NCBI RefSeq assembly: GCF_000196615.1
Contig: NC_014306.1
Location: 1,860,001 to 1,924,000 of the forward strand
Length of the DNA: 64,000 bases
Source of the DNA: Erwinia billingiae Eb661
Lineage (GTDB): Bacteria > Pseudomonadota > Gammaproteobacteria > Enterobacterales > Enterobacteriaceae
Direction: 5' to 3'
Below, one piece after another: positions 1 to 10,570 of this stretch (positions are counted from its first letter, which is position 1; each line of letters opens with the position of its first letter). The translations under genes were made by a program, and so were the position numbers. The notes under the pieces are model-generated. The model had not been told where the DNA came from and made no database searches. It was given only the letters and a program-made list of their open reading frames with translations.

Positions 1-459
1 TTAGGCGCCAGCGAAGAACAAGGCATCATCTCGACCCATCTCCACGCTGATGGCCGTTACGGCCAGTTGCTGACCCTGTCTAATCAGGATCGTCAGAACC
101 AGCAGCAGCCTTCCTACGTGACCATGGCCGGTAACGAAGTGTTTAAAGTGGCTGTTACCGAGCTTGCACATATCGTTGAAGAGACGCTGCAAGCCAATAA
201 CCTCGATCGTGAAGCCATTGACTGGCTGGTTCCGCATCAGGCCAACCTGCGTATTATCAGTGCCACCGCCCGCAAGCTGGGTATGGGCATGGAGAAAGTC
301 GTGGTTACGCTCGATCGTCACGGCAATACCTCCGCCGCTTCCGTGCCTACCGCACTGGATGAAGCCGTGCGTGATGGTCGCATTCAACGTGGTCAGCTTA
401 TTCTGCTGGAAGCCTTCGGCGGTGGATTCACCTGGGGCTCGGCGCTGGTTCGTTTTTGA
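1..459 (+). CDS. fabH: 3-oxoacyl-ACP synthase III (KAS III), 3' part
   Basis: This is the C-terminal 152 residues of FabH; the gene begins to the left of the window. The enzyme condenses acetyl-CoA with malonyl-ACP and starts each fatty acid chain in the cytoplasm. The catalytic His lies in PHQANLR and the catalytic Asn in HGNTSAAS. The protein ends [10 protein letters not shown], as in enterobacterial FabH. The catalytic Cys would lie outside the window. fabD begins 14 bases after the stop, which suits one fab operon. Identification is secure from the close match to the E. coli protein. Confidence 0.97.
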   Translation, partial: LGASEEQGIISTHLHADGRYGQLLTLSNQDRQNQQQPSYVTMAGNEVFKVAVTELAHIVEETLQANNLDREAIDWLVPHQANLRIISATARKLGMGMEKVVVTLDRHGNTSAASVPTALDEAVRDGRIQRGQLILLEAFGGGFTWGSALVRF

Positions 460-473
460 TTAAGGATTTCACA

Positions 474-1397
474 ATGACGCAATTTGCTATGGTTTTTCCG
501 GGACAGGGCTCCCAGACGGTAGGCATGCTGGCTGAGCTGGCTGCAGAGAATCCGCTGGTTGAGAAAACCTTCGCCGAAGCCTCGGCTGCGCTGGGTTACG
601 ACCTGTGGGCACTGGTGCAGCAGGGACCTGTAGAAGAACTGAACAAAACCTGGCAGACCCAACCGGCTTTGCTGACCGCATCTGTTGCTATTTTCCGCGT
701 TTGGCAGGAAAAAGGCGGTAAGATGCCTGCAATGCTGGCGGGACACAGCCTGGGCGAGTATAGTGCGCTGGTTTGTGCAGGTGTGATCGCCTTCGATGAA
801 GCGATCAAACTGGTTGAATTGCGTGGCAAACTGATGCAGGAAGCGGTGCCAGAAGGCACGGGCGCCATGCAGGCCATTATCGGTCTGGATGATGCGTCAA
901 TCGCGAAAGCGTGTGAAGAGTCGGCTCAGGGACAGGTTGTCTCCCCGGTTAACTTCAATTCGCCTGGTCAGGTTGTTATTGCAGGAAATAAAGAAGCGGT
1001 AGAACGCGCTGGCGCAGCCTGTAAGGCTGCCGGTGCCAAACGTGCTCTGCCGTTGCCTGTGAGCGTACCTTCTCACTGTGCACTGATGAAACCCGCAGCC
1101 GATAAACTGGCTGTTGCGCTGGAAAAACTGACCTTCAACGCCCCGACATTCCCGGTGGTTAACAACGTTGATGTGCAGTGCGAAACCTCAGCAGAGGCCA
1201 TTCGTAGCGCGCTGGTTCGTCAGCTGTACAACCCGGTCCGTTGGACTGAGTGTGTGGAGTTTATGGCGCAGGAAGGCGTGACGTCACTGCTGGAAGTTGG
1301 CCCTGGTAAGGTGCTGACAGGCCTGACGAAGCGTATTGTTGACACCCTGACTGCGGCTCCGGTAAACGATCCGGCCAGCCTGTCAGCGGCGCTTTAA
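474..1397 (+). CDS. fabD: Malonyl-CoA:ACP transacylase
   Basis: FabD moves malonyl from CoA to acyl carrier protein, providing the chain-extender unit for fatty acid synthesis. The product is 307 residues long, close to E. coli FabD. The nucleophile Ser92 is in GHSLG, His201 is in PSHCALM, and the N-terminal FPGQGSQ loop is intact. I chose the ATG at 474 because TAAGGA lies just upstream and the product begins MTQFAMVFPGQG like the family. A further in-frame upstream start at 456 would overlap fabH and add six unconserved residues. fabG follows 18 bases downstream. Confidence 0.97.
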   Translation: MTQFAMVFPGQGSQTVGMLAELAAENPLVEKTFAEASAALGYDLWALVQQGPVEELNKTWQTQPALLTASVAIFRVWQEKGGKMPAMLAGHSLGEYSALVCAGVIAFDEAIKLVELRGKLMQEAVPEGTGAMQAIIGLDDASIAKACEESAQGQVVSPVNFNSPGQVVIAGNKEAVERAGAACKAAGAKRALPLPVSVPSHCALMKPAADKLAVALEKLTFNAPTFPVVNNVDVQCETSAEAIRSALVRQLYNPVRWTECVEFMAQEGVTSLLEVGPGKVLTGLTKRIVDTLTAAPVNDPASLSAAL

Positions 1398-1415
1398 CAG
1401 TAGACGAGGATGAAC

Positions 1416-2150
1416 ATGAGCTTTGAAGGAAAAATCGCACTGGTTACCGGTGCAAGTCGCGGCATAGGCCGTGCTATCGCTGAAACGCTGGTAGCACGCG
1501 GCGCGAAAGTTGTCGGTACAGCGACCAGCCAAAGTGGCGCGGACGCCATCAGTGCTTATCTGGGCACCAATGGCAAAGGCCTGCTGCTGAATGTGACTGA
1601 CAGTGCGTCAATTGATGCGGTGTTAGAAAATATTCGTGCTGAATTTGGCGAAGTGGACATTTTAGTCAATAATGCTGGCATTACGCGTGATAATCTACTG
1701 ATGCGTATGAAGGATGATGAGTGGCAGGATATCCTGGACACAAACCTGACTTCCGTATTCCGCCTGTCAAAAGCGGTAATGCGCGCTATGATGAAGAAAC
1801 GCGTAGGCCGAATCATTACCATTGGTTCTGTAGTCGGAACGATGGGTAATGCGGGCCAGGCAAACTACGCAGCAGCAAAAGCGGGTTTGATCGGCTTCAG
1901 CAAGTCACTGGCGCGTGAAATCGCGTCACGTGGTATTACCGTTAACGTCGTGGCGCCAGGTTTCATTGAAACCGACATGACGCGCGCGCTGACTGAAGAT
2001 CAGCGTGCGGGCATTCTAGCGGAAGTGCCAGCGGGTCGCCTCGGCGGCGCGCAGGAAATCGCGAATGCCGTAGCATTTTTAGCCTCCGACGAGGCTGCGT
2101 ACATCACTGGTGAGACGCTGCACGTCAACGGCGGAATGTATATGGTCTGA
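1416..2150 (+). CDS. fabG: 3-oxoacyl-ACP reductase
   Basis: FabG is the NADPH-dependent reductase of the first reduction step in fatty acid elongation. It is a 244-residue short-chain dehydrogenase with the nucleotide-binding GASRGIG at residues 12-18, the NNAG motif, and the catalytic Ser138, Tyr151 and Lys155 (in NYAAAKAG). The length equals that of the E. coli enzyme when the ATG at 1416 is used. GAGGA at 1406-1410 gives correct spacing for that start, while the ATG at 1410 overlaps it. The gene is third in the fab cluster. Confidence 0.97.
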   Translation: MSFEGKIALVTGASRGIGRAIAETLVARGAKVVGTATSQSGADAISAYLGTNGKGLLLNVTDSASIDAVLENIRAEFGEVDILVNNAGITRDNLLMRMKDDEWQDILDTNLTSVFRLSKAVMRAMMKKRVGRIITIGSVVGTMGNAGQANYAAAKAGLIGFSKSLAREIASRGITVNVVAPGFIETDMTRALTEDQRAGILAEVPAGRLGGAQEIANAVAFLASDEAAYITGETLHVNGGMYMV

Positions 2151-2304
2151 TAATCACGAAATATATTTGCGTTATTTGCGGTTATACCCGCAAAATAGCG
2201 TAAATTCGTGGTTTGACCAGCCGGGATTTAGTTGCATCTTTTTCACCATTTTATACACTACGAAAACCATCGCGAAAGCGAGTTTTGATAGGAAATTTAA
2301 TAGT

Positions 2305-2541
2305 ATGAGCACTATCGAAGAACGCGTTAAGAAAATCATTGGCGAGCAGCTTGGCGTTAAGCAGGAAGAAGTCGTTAACACTGCCTCTTTTGTAGAAGAT
2401 CTGGGCGCTGATTCTCTTGATACCGTTGAGCTGGTAATGGCTCTGGAAGAAGAGTTTGATACCGAGATTCCGGACGAAGAAGCTGAGAAAATCACTACTG
2501 TTCAGGCTGCTATTGATTACATCAATAATCACCAGGCATAA
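2305..2541 (+). CDS. acpP: Acyl carrier protein
   Basis: AcpP carries growing acyl chains on a 4'-phosphopantetheine arm. The product is 78 residues, very acidic, and has the attachment serine in the DSL motif (Ser37 counting Met1). It matches enterobacterial AcpP nearly residue for residue. The 154-base gap before it is AT-rich and probably holds its own promoter, with a TATACA at 2252-2257 as a possible -10; I see no clear -35. A strong hairpin with a U tract follows the gene, so acpP is probably also made as a short abundant transcript. Confidence 0.98.
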   Translation: MSTIEERVKKIIGEQLGVKQEEVVNTASFVEDLGADSLDTVELVMALEEEFDTEIPDEEAEKITTVQAAIDYINNHQA

Positions 2542-2552
2542 GTGAGCATCTC

Positions 2553-2583
2553 CAGGCGGTCATTCGACCGCCTGAGTTTTTTC
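2553..2583 (+). terminator. Intrinsic terminator after acpP
   Basis: A perfect 9-bp stem (CAGGCGGTC/GACCGCCTG) with the 4-base loop ATTC is followed by a run of six T. It lies between acpP and fabF and probably limits read-through into fabF. Confidence 0.85.
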
Positions 2584-2635
2584 TGTACACCCCATACTGT
2601 TCCATTGTCATTTTTTCCCTCCCTGGAGGACGAAC

Positions 2636-3877
2636 GTGTCTAAGCGTCGTGTAGTTGTGACCGGTCTTGGCATGTTGTCTCCTGTCGGCAATACCGTAGA
2701 GTCCACCTGGAATGCTCTTGTTGCCGGTCAGAGTGGCATCAGCCTGATCGACCATTTTGATACTAGTGCCTACGCAACGCGTTTTGCTGGCTTAGTAAAA
2801 GATTTTAACTGTGAAGAATTTATCTCGCGCAAAGATCAGCGCAAGATGGATGCCTTCATTCAGTACGGCGTTGTCGCTGGCATTCAAGCCATGCAGGATT
2901 CCGGTCTGGTCATTACTGATGAGAACGCCGATCGTATTGGTGCCGCTATTGGCTCCGGTATCGGTGGTCTCGGTCTGATTGAAGAAAACCACGATTCGCT
3001 GATCCACGGCGGCCCGCGTAAAATCAGTCCTTTCTTCGTTCCCTCCACGATTGTAAACATGATAGCGGGTCACCTGACTATTATGTTCGGCATGAAAGGT
3101 CCAAGCATCGCTATTTCCACGGCCTGTACTTCCGGTGTGCATAACATTGGCCAGGCTGCACGTATCATTGCTTACAATGATGCCGACGTGATGCTGGCAG
3201 GTGGTGCCGAGAAGGGCAGTACGCCTTTGGGTATGGGTGGCTTTGGCGCCGCACGTGCGCTTTCAACCCGCAATGACAATCCTGAGGCGGCAAGCCGTCC
3301 ATGGGATCGCGATCGCGATGGCTTCGTGCTGGGCGATGGTGCTGGTCTGGTGGTGCTTGAAGAGTACGAACACGCGAAAAAGCGTGGCGCGAAAATTTAT
3401 GCGGAACTGGTTGGTTTCGGCATGAGCAGCGATGCTTACCATATGACTTCACCACCGGAAGATGGTGCAGGCGCCGCTCTGGCAATGAAAAATGCGCTGA
3501 GAGATGCGCAGTTGTCACCCGAGCAGATTGGCTATATCAATGCGCACGGCACCTCCACGCCAGCCGGTGATAAAGCTGAAGCCCAGGCAGTGAAAACGGT
3601 CTTCGGTGCCAGTGCAGGCAGCGTGATGGTGAGCTCCACTAAATCCATGACCGGTCACCTTTTAGGGGCTGCAGGCGCCGTAGAGTCGATTTTCTCTATT
3701 CTTGCCCTGCGCGACCAGGTTATCCCGCCAACCATCAATCTGGATAACCCGGATGTTGGTTGCGATCTGGATTTTGTCCCGCACACAGCCCGTCAGGTAA
3801 AAGGTCTGGAGTACACCTTGTGTAACTCCTTCGGATTTGGCGGAACCAACGGTTCGTTGATTTTCCGTAAAATTTGA
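2636..3877 (+). CDS. fabF: 3-oxoacyl-ACP synthase II (KAS II)
   Basis: FabF elongates acyl-ACP with malonyl-ACP; in E. coli it is needed for temperature control of unsaturated fatty acids. The protein is 413 residues, the same as E. coli FabF. The catalytic Cys164 is in STACTSG, and the two active-site histidines lie in HGTSTPAGD and GHLLGAAG. The start is a GTG with GGAGGA upstream; this GTG is correct because the product begins [12 protein letters not shown] terminator lies directly after the stop. Confidence 0.97.
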   Translation: MSKRRVVVTGLGMLSPVGNTVESTWNALVAGQSGISLIDHFDTSAYATRFAGLVKDFNCEEFISRKDQRKMDAFIQYGVVAGIQAMQDSGLVITDENADRIGAAIGSGIGGLGLIEENHDSLIHGGPRKISPFFVPSTIVNMIAGHLTIMFGMKGPSIAISTACTSGVHNIGQAARIIAYNDADVMLAGGAEKGSTPLGMGGFGAARALSTRNDNPEAASRPWDRDRDGFVLGDGAGLVVLEEYEHAKKRGAKIYAELVGFGMSSDAYHMTSPPEDGAGAALAMKNALRDAQLSPEQIGYINAHGTSTPAGDKAEAQAVKTVFGASAGSVMVSSTKSMTGHLLGAAGAVESIFSILALRDQVIPPTINLDNPDVGCDLDFVPHTARQVKGLEYTLCNSFGFGGTNGSLIFRKI

Positions 3878-3896
3878 TTGTTGCCTTACCTTGAAG

Positions 3897-3921
3897 AAGG
3901 CCCGCTCTGCGGGCCTTTTTT
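3897..3921 (+). terminator. Intrinsic terminator after fabF
   Basis: A perfect 9-bp stem AAGGCCCGC/GCGGGCCTT closes on a TCT loop and ends in a T run. It marks the end of the fab operon. Confidence 0.9.
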
Positions 3922-4046
3922 GTTGCTAAGCGCGCAGCGGGTCGGGCTTTTTATCTCTCTATACAATTATGCACAGACAATCGGATGAATCTGCAGCGGC
4001 ATAAAGGGTATCTTTACCGCTGTGCGATGTTCACTCAGGGGGAGCA

Positions 4047-4847
4047 ATGGTCTGGATTAATGGCGAGCGGCAGGACAGCCTGCAGGCGCGCGATCGTGCC
4101 GTGCAGTTCGGTGACGGCTGTTTCACCACCGCCCGCATTTTGCAGGGTGAAATCGTGATGCCCGAGGCCCATGTGCAGCGCCTTAAACTCGGCTGCGAGC
4201 GCCTGATGATCGCCAACGTCGACTGGTCAGCGCTGCAGGATGAAATGCGTTTTGCGGCAGCGACCCGTACTGATGGCGTGCTGAAAGTGATCCTTTCGCG
4301 CGGAGTGGGCGGTCGGGGCTACAGTGCCGCCGGATGCCAACAGCCCTCACGGATGATCTTCCTCTCTGACTACCCCGCGCATTATCATCCGTTGCGCCGC
4401 ACCGGCGTGACGTTGGCGTTAAGCTCGATCCGCCTCGGCAGAAACCCGCTGCTGGCCGGTATCAAACACCTTAACCGGCTTGAGCAGGTGCTGATACGTA
4501 CAGAGCTTGACCAGACTGGCGCAGACGAGGCGCTGGTGCTTGACACTGACGGTAGCCTGGTGGAATGCTGTGCGGCAAATTTGTTCTGGCGTAAGGGAGA
4601 GCAGGTGTTTACGCCCGATCTTCGCCATTCAGGGGTGAACGGTATTCAACGCCAGCGGGTGATCCAGCGACTGCGCGAGCTGGGGACCGCCGTGCAGGAA
4701 GTCAGCCAGCCGCTTGAAACACTGGCCGACGCGGACGAAGCGATCATTACCAATGCGCTGATGCCGATCCTGCCGGTGCGGCAGATAGGGAACTGGCACT
4801 ATTCCTCGCGGCAGCTGTTTACTCTGTTACACCCTCAAGACGATTAA
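4047..4847 (+). CDS. pabC: Aminodeoxychorismate lyase
   Basis: PabC is a PLP enzyme that releases pyruvate from 4-amino-4-deoxychorismate to give p-aminobenzoate for folate. The 266-residue product has the fold-type IV aminotransferase features: the PLP lysine in AGIKHLNRLEQV, the DGCFTTAR segment near the N terminus, and ECCAANLFWR later on. GGGGGAG precedes the ATG. It is the first gene of the run pabC-mltG-tmk-holB-ycfH, all with tiny gaps or overlaps, so they are likely co-transcribed as in E. coli. Confidence 0.95.
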   Translation: MVWINGERQDSLQARDRAVQFGDGCFTTARILQGEIVMPEAHVQRLKLGCERLMIANVDWSALQDEMRFAAATRTDGVLKVILSRGVGGRGYSAAGCQQPSRMIFLSDYPAHYHPLRRTGVTLALSSIRLGRNPLLAGIKHLNRLEQVLIRTELDQTGADEALVLDTDGSLVECCAANLFWRKGEQVFTPDLRHSGVNGIQRQRVIQRLRELGTAVQEVSQPLETLADADEAIITNALMPILPVRQIGNWHYSSRQLFTLLHPQDD

Positions 4848-4859
4848 CATGGATATTTC

Positions 4860-5879
4860 ATGACAGTAAAAAGAAAACTCTTCACCGGGATTGTCGTCAT
4901 CGTCGTGGCGGCCATCGCCTTCAGCTACTGGCAGATCCGCCAGTTTGCCGACTCGGCGCTGACCATCAACAAAGAAACGATCTTCACGCTGCCGGCGGGT
5001 TCTGGACGTGTGGTGCTGGAAGCCGAACTTAACCGCCAGCATATCGTGCCGCAAACGGTCTGGTTTGGCTGGCTGTTGAAGCTGGAGCCGGAACTGGCGA
5101 AGTTTAAGGCCGGGACCTATCGCTTCACCCAGGGCATGACCGTCAGGCAGATGCTCGATCTGCTGGCCAGCGGGAAAGAAGCTCAGTTCCCGTTACGTTT
5201 GGTTGAAGGGCAGCGTTTGCAGGAGTGGCTGGCACAGCTGCGTGCAGCGCCTTATATCAAGCACACGCTGTCTGACGATAAGCTGGCGACCGTTGCCGCT
5301 GCACTGTCATTACCCGAACAGGATGTGGAAGGCTGGCTCTTCCCGGACACCTATGCCTATACCGCCAATACCACCGACGTGGCGCTGCTGAAGCGGGCTA
5401 ACGAGCGGATGGTGAAACTGGTGGATAACCAGTGGCAGGGCAAAATGGACGGCCTGCCGTACAAAGACAAAAACGATTTGGTGACCATGGCATCGATCGT
5501 CGAAAAAGAGACGGCTTTAAGCGACGAACGCAGTAAGGTTGCCTCGGTATTTATCAATCGTCTGCGCGTCGGTATGCGTTTGCAGACCGATCCCACGGTG
5601 ATTTACGGCATGGGCGACAGCTACAAAGGCACCCTGACGCGTAAAGACCTGGACACGCCAACCCCTTATAATACCTACGTCATTGCCGGTATGCCGCCAG
5701 GGCCGATTGCCATGCCGAGCAAAGCCTCGCTGGAAGCGGCTGCACATCCGGTGAAAACGGACTTCCTCTATTTTGTCGCAGACGGCAAAGGTGGACACAC
5801 GTTTACCACTAATCTGGCCAGCCATAATCGTGCGGTTCAGGCGTGGCGTCTTGCGGTGAAGGAAAAAAATGGACAGTAA
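4860..5879 (+). CDS. mltG: Endolytic murein transglycosylase MltG
   Basis: MltG cleaves nascent peptidoglycan strands at the inner membrane and is thought to set glycan chain length. The product has 339 residues (E. coli 340), with an N-terminal membrane anchor at about residues 8-24 and then the YceG/LysM-like domain. The catalytic Glu lies in ASIVEKETA, and [12 protein letters not shown] is fully conserved. The last 11 bases overlap the start of tmk. Confidence 0.95.
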   Translation: MTVKRKLFTGIVVIVVAAIAFSYWQIRQFADSALTINKETIFTLPAGSGRVVLEAELNRQHIVPQTVWFGWLLKLEPELAKFKAGTYRFTQGMTVRQMLDLLASGKEAQFPLRLVEGQRLQEWLAQLRAAPYIKHTLSDDKLATVAAALSLPEQDVEGWLFPDTYAYTANTTDVALLKRANERMVKLVDNQWQGKMDGLPYKDKNDLVTMASIVEKETALSDERSKVASVFINRLRVGMRLQTDPTVIYGMGDSYKGTLTRKDLDTPTPYNTYVIAGMPPGPIAMPSKASLEAAAHPVKTDFLYFVADGKGGHTFTTNLASHNRAVQAWRLAVKEKNGQ

Positions 5880-6501
5880 ATTTATCGTCATCGAAGGGCT
5901 GGAAGGGGCGGGTAAAACCACTGCCCGGGATGTGGTGGTCGCCACGCTGCGTGAGCAGGGTATCAGTGACATCGTGTTCACGCGCGAGCCGGGCGGCACG
6001 CCGCTGGCGGAAAAGCTCCGTGACCTGATCAAGCAGGGCATTGACGGTGAGCGGGTGACGGATCAGGCTGAACTGCTGATGCTGTATGCCGCGCGCGTTC
6101 AGCTGGTTGAAAACGTAATCAAACCTGCGCTGGCCAGCGGTGCCTGGGTCGTGGGCGATCGTCACGATCTCTCTTCCCAGGCGTATCAGGGCGGCGGACG
6201 CGGCATGGACATTGCCCTGATGAGCCAGCTGAAACACAGCGTGCTCGGCGAGTTTGCGCCAGATATGACCATCTATCTCGACGTGACGCCAGAAATTGGC
6301 CTGCAGCGCGCCAGAGCCCGTGGTGAACTGGATCGCATCGAGCAGGAGTCGCTGAACTTCTTTATCCGCACCCGTCAACGTTACCTGGAGCTGGCCGCCA
6401 GCGACAGCAGGATCCAAACGGTCGATGCCACGCAGTCCATTGAGCAGGTCAGCGCCTCGATCCGTCAGGTGCTGGTCGCATGGCTGAAGGAACAGCGATG
6501 A
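5869..6501 (+). CDS. tmk: Thymidylate kinase
   Basis: Tmk phosphorylates dTMP to dTDP for DNA synthesis. The protein has 210 residues with the P-loop GLEGAGKTT at residues 10-18, the [15 protein letters not shown] substrate-binding loop, and a LID region rich in Arg and Glu. It overlaps mltG by 11 bases, and its stop overlaps the holB start as ATGA, which suggests translational coupling. Confidence 0.96.
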   Translation: MDSKFIVIEGLEGAGKTTARDVVVATLREQGISDIVFTREPGGTPLAEKLRDLIKQGIDGERVTDQAELLMLYAARVQLVENVIKPALASGAWVVGDRHDLSSQAYQGGGRGMDIALMSQLKHSVLGEFAPDMTIYLDVTPEIGLQRARARGELDRIEQESLNFFIRTRQRYLELAASDSRIQTVDATQSIEQVSASIRQVLVAWLKEQR

Positions 6502-7496
6502 TCTGGTATCCGTGGCTGAATCAGCCCTATCGTCAGATCCTCAGCCAGCACCAGGCCGGGCGTGGTCATCACGCATTGCTGCTGCAGGCGCTGCCGGGGA
6601 TGGGCGATGCCTCGCTGGTGTGGGGCATCAGCCGCTGGCTGATGTGCCAGCGCCGTGACGGGTTGAAAAGCTGCGGTGAATGCCATGCCTGCCAGCTGAT
6701 GCAGGCGCACACCCATCCGGACTGGTACAGCCTGGAAGCGGAAAAGGGCAAGAGTTCGATTGGCATCGATGCGGTGCGTAGCATCACCGAAAAGCTTTAC
6801 CACCATGCTCAGCAGGGTGGCGCGAAGGTGGTGTGGATCCCGGATGCGGCTCAGCTGACCGAAGCGGCGGCGAATGCGCTGCTGAAAACGCTGGAAGAGC
6901 CGCCAAAAAACACCTGGTTCCTGCTCTGCAGCCAGCAGCCTGCGCAACTGCTGGCGACGCTGCGCAGTCGCTGCCTTAACTTTCACCTTTCTCCACCGGA
7001 TGAGGCGCAAAGCCTTAACTGGCTGCTGAAGCAGGTCTCCACCACAGAACAGGATGGCATAACCGCTTTACGTCTCAGTGGCGGTGCGCCGGCGGCTGCA
7101 CTCAGTCTGTTAGAGGAAAAGCGCTGGGCGGCCCGCCAGTCGCTGTGTAACGCGCTACCGACGGCATTGCGCGAGGATATGCTAAGCTTGCTGCCCGCGC
7201 TGAACACCGATGATGCCGCGCAGCGCACCGGCTGGCTGTGTGCCTTACTGGTCGATGCATTGAAATGGCAGCAGGGTGGCGGCCAGTATATTGCCAACGT
7301 CGATCGGCAAGCGCTGATTGCCGATATGGCCCTGCAACTGCCGACCAGCGCACTGCATGAAAGCGTGCGCCAGTGGATGGTCTGCCGCGATCGTCTGCTT
7401 AACGTTGTTGCCGTAAACCGTGAATTATTACTGACCGACCAGCTGCTGGGATGGGAGCAAATGCTTACCCCGGCGGCGTCTGGTCAGACTGAATAG
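6498..7496 (+). CDS. holB: DNA polymerase III delta' subunit
   Basis: HolB is the delta' subunit of the clamp loader. The product is 332 residues (E. coli 334). The Cys4 zinc module is visible at Cys50, Cys59, Cys62 and Cys65, and the arginine-finger region has LLATLRSRC. As expected for delta', the P-loop is degenerate ([10 protein letters not shown]). The ATG at 6498 gives MIWYPWL, like the MRWYPWL start of the E. coli protein, and overlaps the tmk stop by four bases. Confidence 0.95.
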   Translation: MIWYPWLNQPYRQILSQHQAGRGHHALLLQALPGMGDASLVWGISRWLMCQRRDGLKSCGECHACQLMQAHTHPDWYSLEAEKGKSSIGIDAVRSITEKLYHHAQQGGAKVVWIPDAAQLTEAAANALLKTLEEPPKNTWFLLCSQQPAQLLATLRSRCLNFHLSPPDEAQSLNWLLKQVSTTEQDGITALRLSGGAPAAALSLLEEKRWAARQSLCNALPTALREDMLSLLPALNTDDAAQRTGWLCALLVDALKWQQGGGQYIANVDRQALIADMALQLPTSALHESVRQWMVCRDRLLNVVAVNRELLLTDQLLGWEQMLTPAASGQTE

Positions 7497-7505
7497 AGAA
7501 GAATT

Positions 7506-8300
7506 ATGTTTTTAGTTGATTCGCACTGCCATCTCGATGGACTGGATTATGACACCTTGCACAACGATGTCAGCGACGTGCTGGCGAAAGCCGCCGCGCG
7601 CGATGTGAAATTTATGCTGGCAGTTGCCACCACGCTGCCGGGTTATAAAGCGATGGTTGAGCTGATTGGCGATCGCCCGAACGTCGCCTACTCCTGCGGC
7701 GTTCATCCGCTGAATCAGGAACAGCCCTATGACTTTGCCGAACTGCGCCAGCTGGCTGCAGACCAGCGGGTGGTCGCCATGGGTGAAACGGGTCTCGATT
7801 ACTTTTATCAGAAAGAGACTAAGGAGCAGCAGCAGGCATCTTTCCGCGAGCATATCCGCATCGGACGCGATCTGAACAAACCGGTGATCGTCCATACGCG
7901 TGACGCGCGTGAAGACACGCTGGCGATCCTGAAAGAAGAGAAGGTGGAAGGCTGTGGCGGCGTGCTGCACTGCTTCACCGAAGATCGGGAAACGGCCGCC
8001 AAACTGTTGGATATGGGTTTCTATATCTCGTTCTCGGGCATCGCCACCTTCCGCAATGCGGAGAGCATCCGCGAAGCGGCACGCTGCGTGCCACTCGATC
8101 GTATGCTGGTCGAGACGGATTCACCGTACCTGGCGCCGGTGCCGTTCCGCGGCAAAGAGAATCAGCCCGCTTACACGCGTGATGTTGCCGAATATATGGC
8201 GGTGGTCAAAGGCGTCAGCATTGAGCAAATGGCTGAAGCCACCACAAAGAACTTTTCCGATCTGTTCCACGTGCCGCTCTCCCGGTTAACCGACGCATAA
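7506..8300 (+). CDS. ycfH: TatD-family metal-dependent hydrolase YcfH
   Basis: This is a 264-residue TatD-type TIM-barrel hydrolase. Metal ligands appear as HCHLD at residues 7-11, the Glu in MGETGLDY, His in VIVHTRDA, His in VLHCFTE, and Asp in LVETDSPYLAP. TatD proteins are putative metal-dependent nucleases; the substrate of YcfH is not settled. It is the last gene of the pabC-to-ycfH run and is followed by a terminator. Confidence 0.93.
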   Translation: MFLVDSHCHLDGLDYDTLHNDVSDVLAKAAARDVKFMLAVATTLPGYKAMVELIGDRPNVAYSCGVHPLNQEQPYDFAELRQLAADQRVVAMGETGLDYFYQKETKEQQQASFREHIRIGRDLNKPVIVHTRDAREDTLAILKEEKVEGCGGVLHCFTEDRETAAKLLDMGFYISFSGIATFRNAESIREAARCVPLDRMLVETDSPYLAPVPFRGKENQPAYTRDVAEYMAVVKGVSIEQMAEATTKNFSDLFHVPLSRLTDA

Positions 8301-8342
8301 CGACGGCGTTCACGTCAGCCGGCAGCGGCTGTTGATGCAATT

Positions 8343-8374
8343 CCGCATCGCTCTTTTGGGTGATGCGGTTTTTT
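8343..8374 (+). terminator. Intrinsic terminator after ycfH
   Basis: A 7-bp stem CCGCATC/GATGCGG with a 12-base loop is followed by six T. It separates the holB-ycfH transcript from the ptsG promoter region. Confidence 0.75.
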
Positions 8375-8434
8375 ATTGTGCAAAACCTGGCATTTTCTGG
8401 CCATTTGAACTAGACGATGTGCAAAGCTTCGATG

Positions 8435-8456
8435 AAACGTGATGCTCATCAAACTA
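8435..8456 (+). promoter_or_regulatory. Candidate CRP-cAMP site upstream of ptsG
   Basis: The 22-base site has the half-sites CGTGA and TCAAA separated by six bases, against the consensus TGTGA-N6-TCACA (8 of 10 match). It lies about 135 bases upstream of the ptsG start codon and just before the Mlc-like operator, where a CRP activator site is expected from E. coli ptsG. Confidence 0.55.
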
Positions 8457-8468
8457 AATTTTAGCGAT

Positions 8469-8491
8469 TTATTTTACTCTTCGTAATAAAT
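8469..8491 (+). promoter_or_regulatory. Mlc operator of ptsG
   Basis: This 23-base AT-rich inverted repeat (left part TTATTTTAC, right part GTAATAAAT) closely matches the E. coli ptsG Mlc operator, differing mainly at the centre. Mlc represses ptsG when glucose is absent and is titrated by dephosphorylated EIICB-Glc, so the same glucose induction is likely here. Confidence 0.8.
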
Positions 8492-8569
8492 ACCGAGAAC
8501 GCTAAGACGTTCCGAAAATAGCGGGGATCTCCCCTCCGTTATCACGCGTAACGCGCGTAAAACAGCAAT

Positions 8570-8590
8570 CATACTCAGGAGCTTCACACT
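8570..8590 (+). promoter_or_regulatory. ptsG ribosome-binding region with SgrS pairing sequence
   Basis: The leader just before the ptsG ATG keeps CATACTCAGGAGC, nearly the same as the E. coli ptsG segment that pairs with the small RNA SgrS. The pairing covers the Shine-Dalgarno AGGAG. SgrS blocks ptsG translation during sugar-phosphate stress. The sgrS gene itself is not in this window, so the regulation is inferred. Confidence 0.6.
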
Positions 8591-10024
8591 ATGTTTAAAA
8601 ATGCCTTTGCCAACCTGCAAAAGGTCGGCAAATCGCTGATGCTGCCGGTGTCGGTTTTGCCGATAGCCGGTATTCTGCTGGGCGTTGGTTCTGCCAACTT
8701 CAGCTGGTTGCCTGCCGTGGTTTCTCACGTCATGGCGGAAGCCGGTGGTTCAGTCTTCGCCAATATGCCGTTAATCTTCGCGATTGGCGTGGCGCTGGGC
8801 TTCACCAACAATGACGGCGTTTCGGCACTGGCCGCCGTCGTTGCCTATGGCATCATGGTGAAAACCATGGCGGTGGTCGCGCCGCTGGTGCTGCATTTAC
8901 CGCCGGCGGAAATCGAAGCCAAACATCTGGCGGATACCGGCGTACTCGGTGGCATCATTGCCGGTTCGATTGCGGCATACATGTTTAACCGCTTCTACCG
9001 TATCAAGTTGCCGGAATATCTGGGCTTCTTTGCCGGTAAACGCTTTGTGCCGATTATCTCTGGCTTCACGGCGATCTTCCTCGGTGTGGCGCTCTCCTTT
9101 GTCTGGCCACCGATTGGTACGGCGATTCAGGACTTCTCACAGTGGGCGGCTTACCAGAACCCGGTTGTTGCCTTCGGCCTGTATGGTCTGATTGAGCGTA
9201 CGCTGGTGCCGTTTGGCCTGCACCATATCTGGAACGTTCCTTTCCAGATGCAAATTGGTGAGTTTACCAATGCGGCGGGTCAGGTATTCCACGGTGATAT
9301 CCCACGCTATATGGCGGGTGACCCAACGGCGGGCAAACTTTCCGGCGGCTTCCTGTTTAAAATGTACGGTCTGCCAGCGGCGGCTATCGCTATCTGGCAT
9401 TCAGCGAAACCAGAGAACCGCGCCAAAGTGGGCGGCATTATGATCTCCGCTGCACTGACCTCGTTCCTGACCGGCATCACCGAACCGATTGAGTTCTCAT
9501 TCATGTTCGTGGCCCCGGTGCTCTACGCCATCCACATTCTGCTGGCCGGTCTGGCGTTCCCAATCTGTATCCTGTTAGGAATGCGTGATGGCACCAGCTT
9601 CTCTCACGGCCTGATCGATTTTGTGGTGCTCAGTGGCAACAGCAGCAAAATCTGGCTGTTCCCGGTGGTCGGTGTCATTTATGGCCTGATTTACTACACC
9701 GTATTCCGCTTTGTGATCACCAAATTCAACCTGAAAACGCCAGGTCGTGAAGAGACCACCGCAGAGCAAACGGTGGGTAACGCCAGTGAGATGGCCGGTA
9801 ATCTGGTCGCAGCCTTTGGCGGCAAAGACAACATCACCAATCTGGACGCCTGTATCACCCGTCTGCGTGTCAGCGTGGCGGACGTGACCAAAGTCGACCA
9901 GCCTGGCCTGAAAAAATTAGGCGCGGCGGGCGTGGTGATTGCCGGGTCCGGTGTTCAGGCCATTTTTGGCACTAAATCCGATAACCTGAAAACCGATATG
10001 GACGATTATATCCGTAACAGTTAA
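8591..10024 (+). CDS. ptsG: Glucose PTS permease EIICB-Glc
   Basis: PtsG imports and phosphorylates glucose in the inner membrane. It has 477 residues, identical in length to E. coli PtsG: an N-terminal membrane EIIC domain (about residues 1-390, with the ITEPIEF motif) and a C-terminal EIIB domain whose phosphorylated Cys (about residue 421) is in [11 protein letters not shown]. There is no EIIA domain, so phosphate comes from EIIA-Glc (Crr) encoded elsewhere. Upstream lie a CRP site, an Mlc operator and an SgrS-pairing leader; a terminator follows. Confidence 0.97.
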   Translation: MFKNAFANLQKVGKSLMLPVSVLPIAGILLGVGSANFSWLPAVVSHVMAEAGGSVFANMPLIFAIGVALGFTNNDGVSALAAVVAYGIMVKTMAVVAPLVLHLPPAEIEAKHLADTGVLGGIIAGSIAAYMFNRFYRIKLPEYLGFFAGKRFVPIISGFTAIFLGVALSFVWPPIGTAIQDFSQWAAYQNPVVAFGLYGLIERTLVPFGLHHIWNVPFQMQIGEFTNAAGQVFHGDIPRYMAGDPTAGKLSGGFLFKMYGLPAAAIAIWHSAKPENRAKVGGIMISAALTSFLTGITEPIEFSFMFVAPVLYAIHILLAGLAFPICILLGMRDGTSFSHGLIDFVVLSGNSSKIWLFPVVGVIYGLIYYTVFRFVITKFNLKTPGREETTAEQTVGNASEMAGNLVAAFGGKDNITNLDACITRLRVSVADVTKVDQPGLKKLGAAGVVIAGSGVQAIFGTKSDNLKTDMDDYIRNS

Positions 10025-10042
10025 GGGTTTATTCCGTGACGA

Positions 10043-10067
10043 AAGGGGAGCTGAGGCTCCCCTTTTT
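10043..10067 (+). terminator. Intrinsic terminator after ptsG
   Basis: A perfect 9-bp stem AAGGGGAGC/GCTCCCCTT with a TGAG loop runs into five T, 19 bases after the ptsG stop. Confidence 0.88.
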
Positions 10068-10194
10068 CATGCCCGTACAAGCCGAATGCTGACATGCCAG
10101 GCGATTAGCGTAAGAAATGTCACGGGAAGGTTGAAAGAAAACGGCTAACTCACTCATACTGCCTGAACTCTACTTTTCGTTAAGGAAGTGACTG

Positions 10195-10545
10195 ATGGCT
10201 GAAGAAACGATTTTCAGTAAAATTATCCGCCGTGAAATCCCGGCTGACATCGTCTATCAGGATGAGCTGGTGACCGCCTTCCGTGATATCTCGCCAAAAG
10301 CGCCCACCCATATTCTGATCATTCCCAATATTGTGATCCCAACCGCCAACGATGCGGTGCCAGGCCATGAAGCGGCGCTGGGCAGGATGATCACCGTTGC
10401 GGCTAAAATTGCCAAAGATCAGGGCATTGCCGAAGATGGCTACCGTCTGATCATGAACTGCAATAAACACGGCGGGCAGGAGGTTTATCATATCCACTTC
10501 CATCTCGTCGGTGGTCGTCCTTTAGGCCCAATGCTGGCTAACTAG
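10195..10545 (+). CDS. hinT: Purine nucleoside phosphoramidase HinT (HIT family)
   Basis: HinT hydrolyses adenosine 5'-phosphoramidate-type substrates. The 116-residue protein has the histidine triad at His99, His101 and His103 ([10 protein letters not shown]). It ends PMLAN, a little shorter than E. coli HinT, which has a few more C-terminal residues. GGAAGTG precedes the ATG. It begins the run hinT-ycfL-lpoB-thiK-nagZ-ycfP, which has gaps of at most 26 bases and is probably an operon. Confidence 0.94.
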   Translation: MAEETIFSKIIRREIPADIVYQDELVTAFRDISPKAPTHILIIPNIVIPTANDAVPGHEAALGRMITVAAKIAKDQGIAEDGYRLIMNCNKHGGQEVYHIHFHLVGGRPLGPMLAN

Positions 10546-10570
10546 CCCTCTGATACGGACACACCTCACT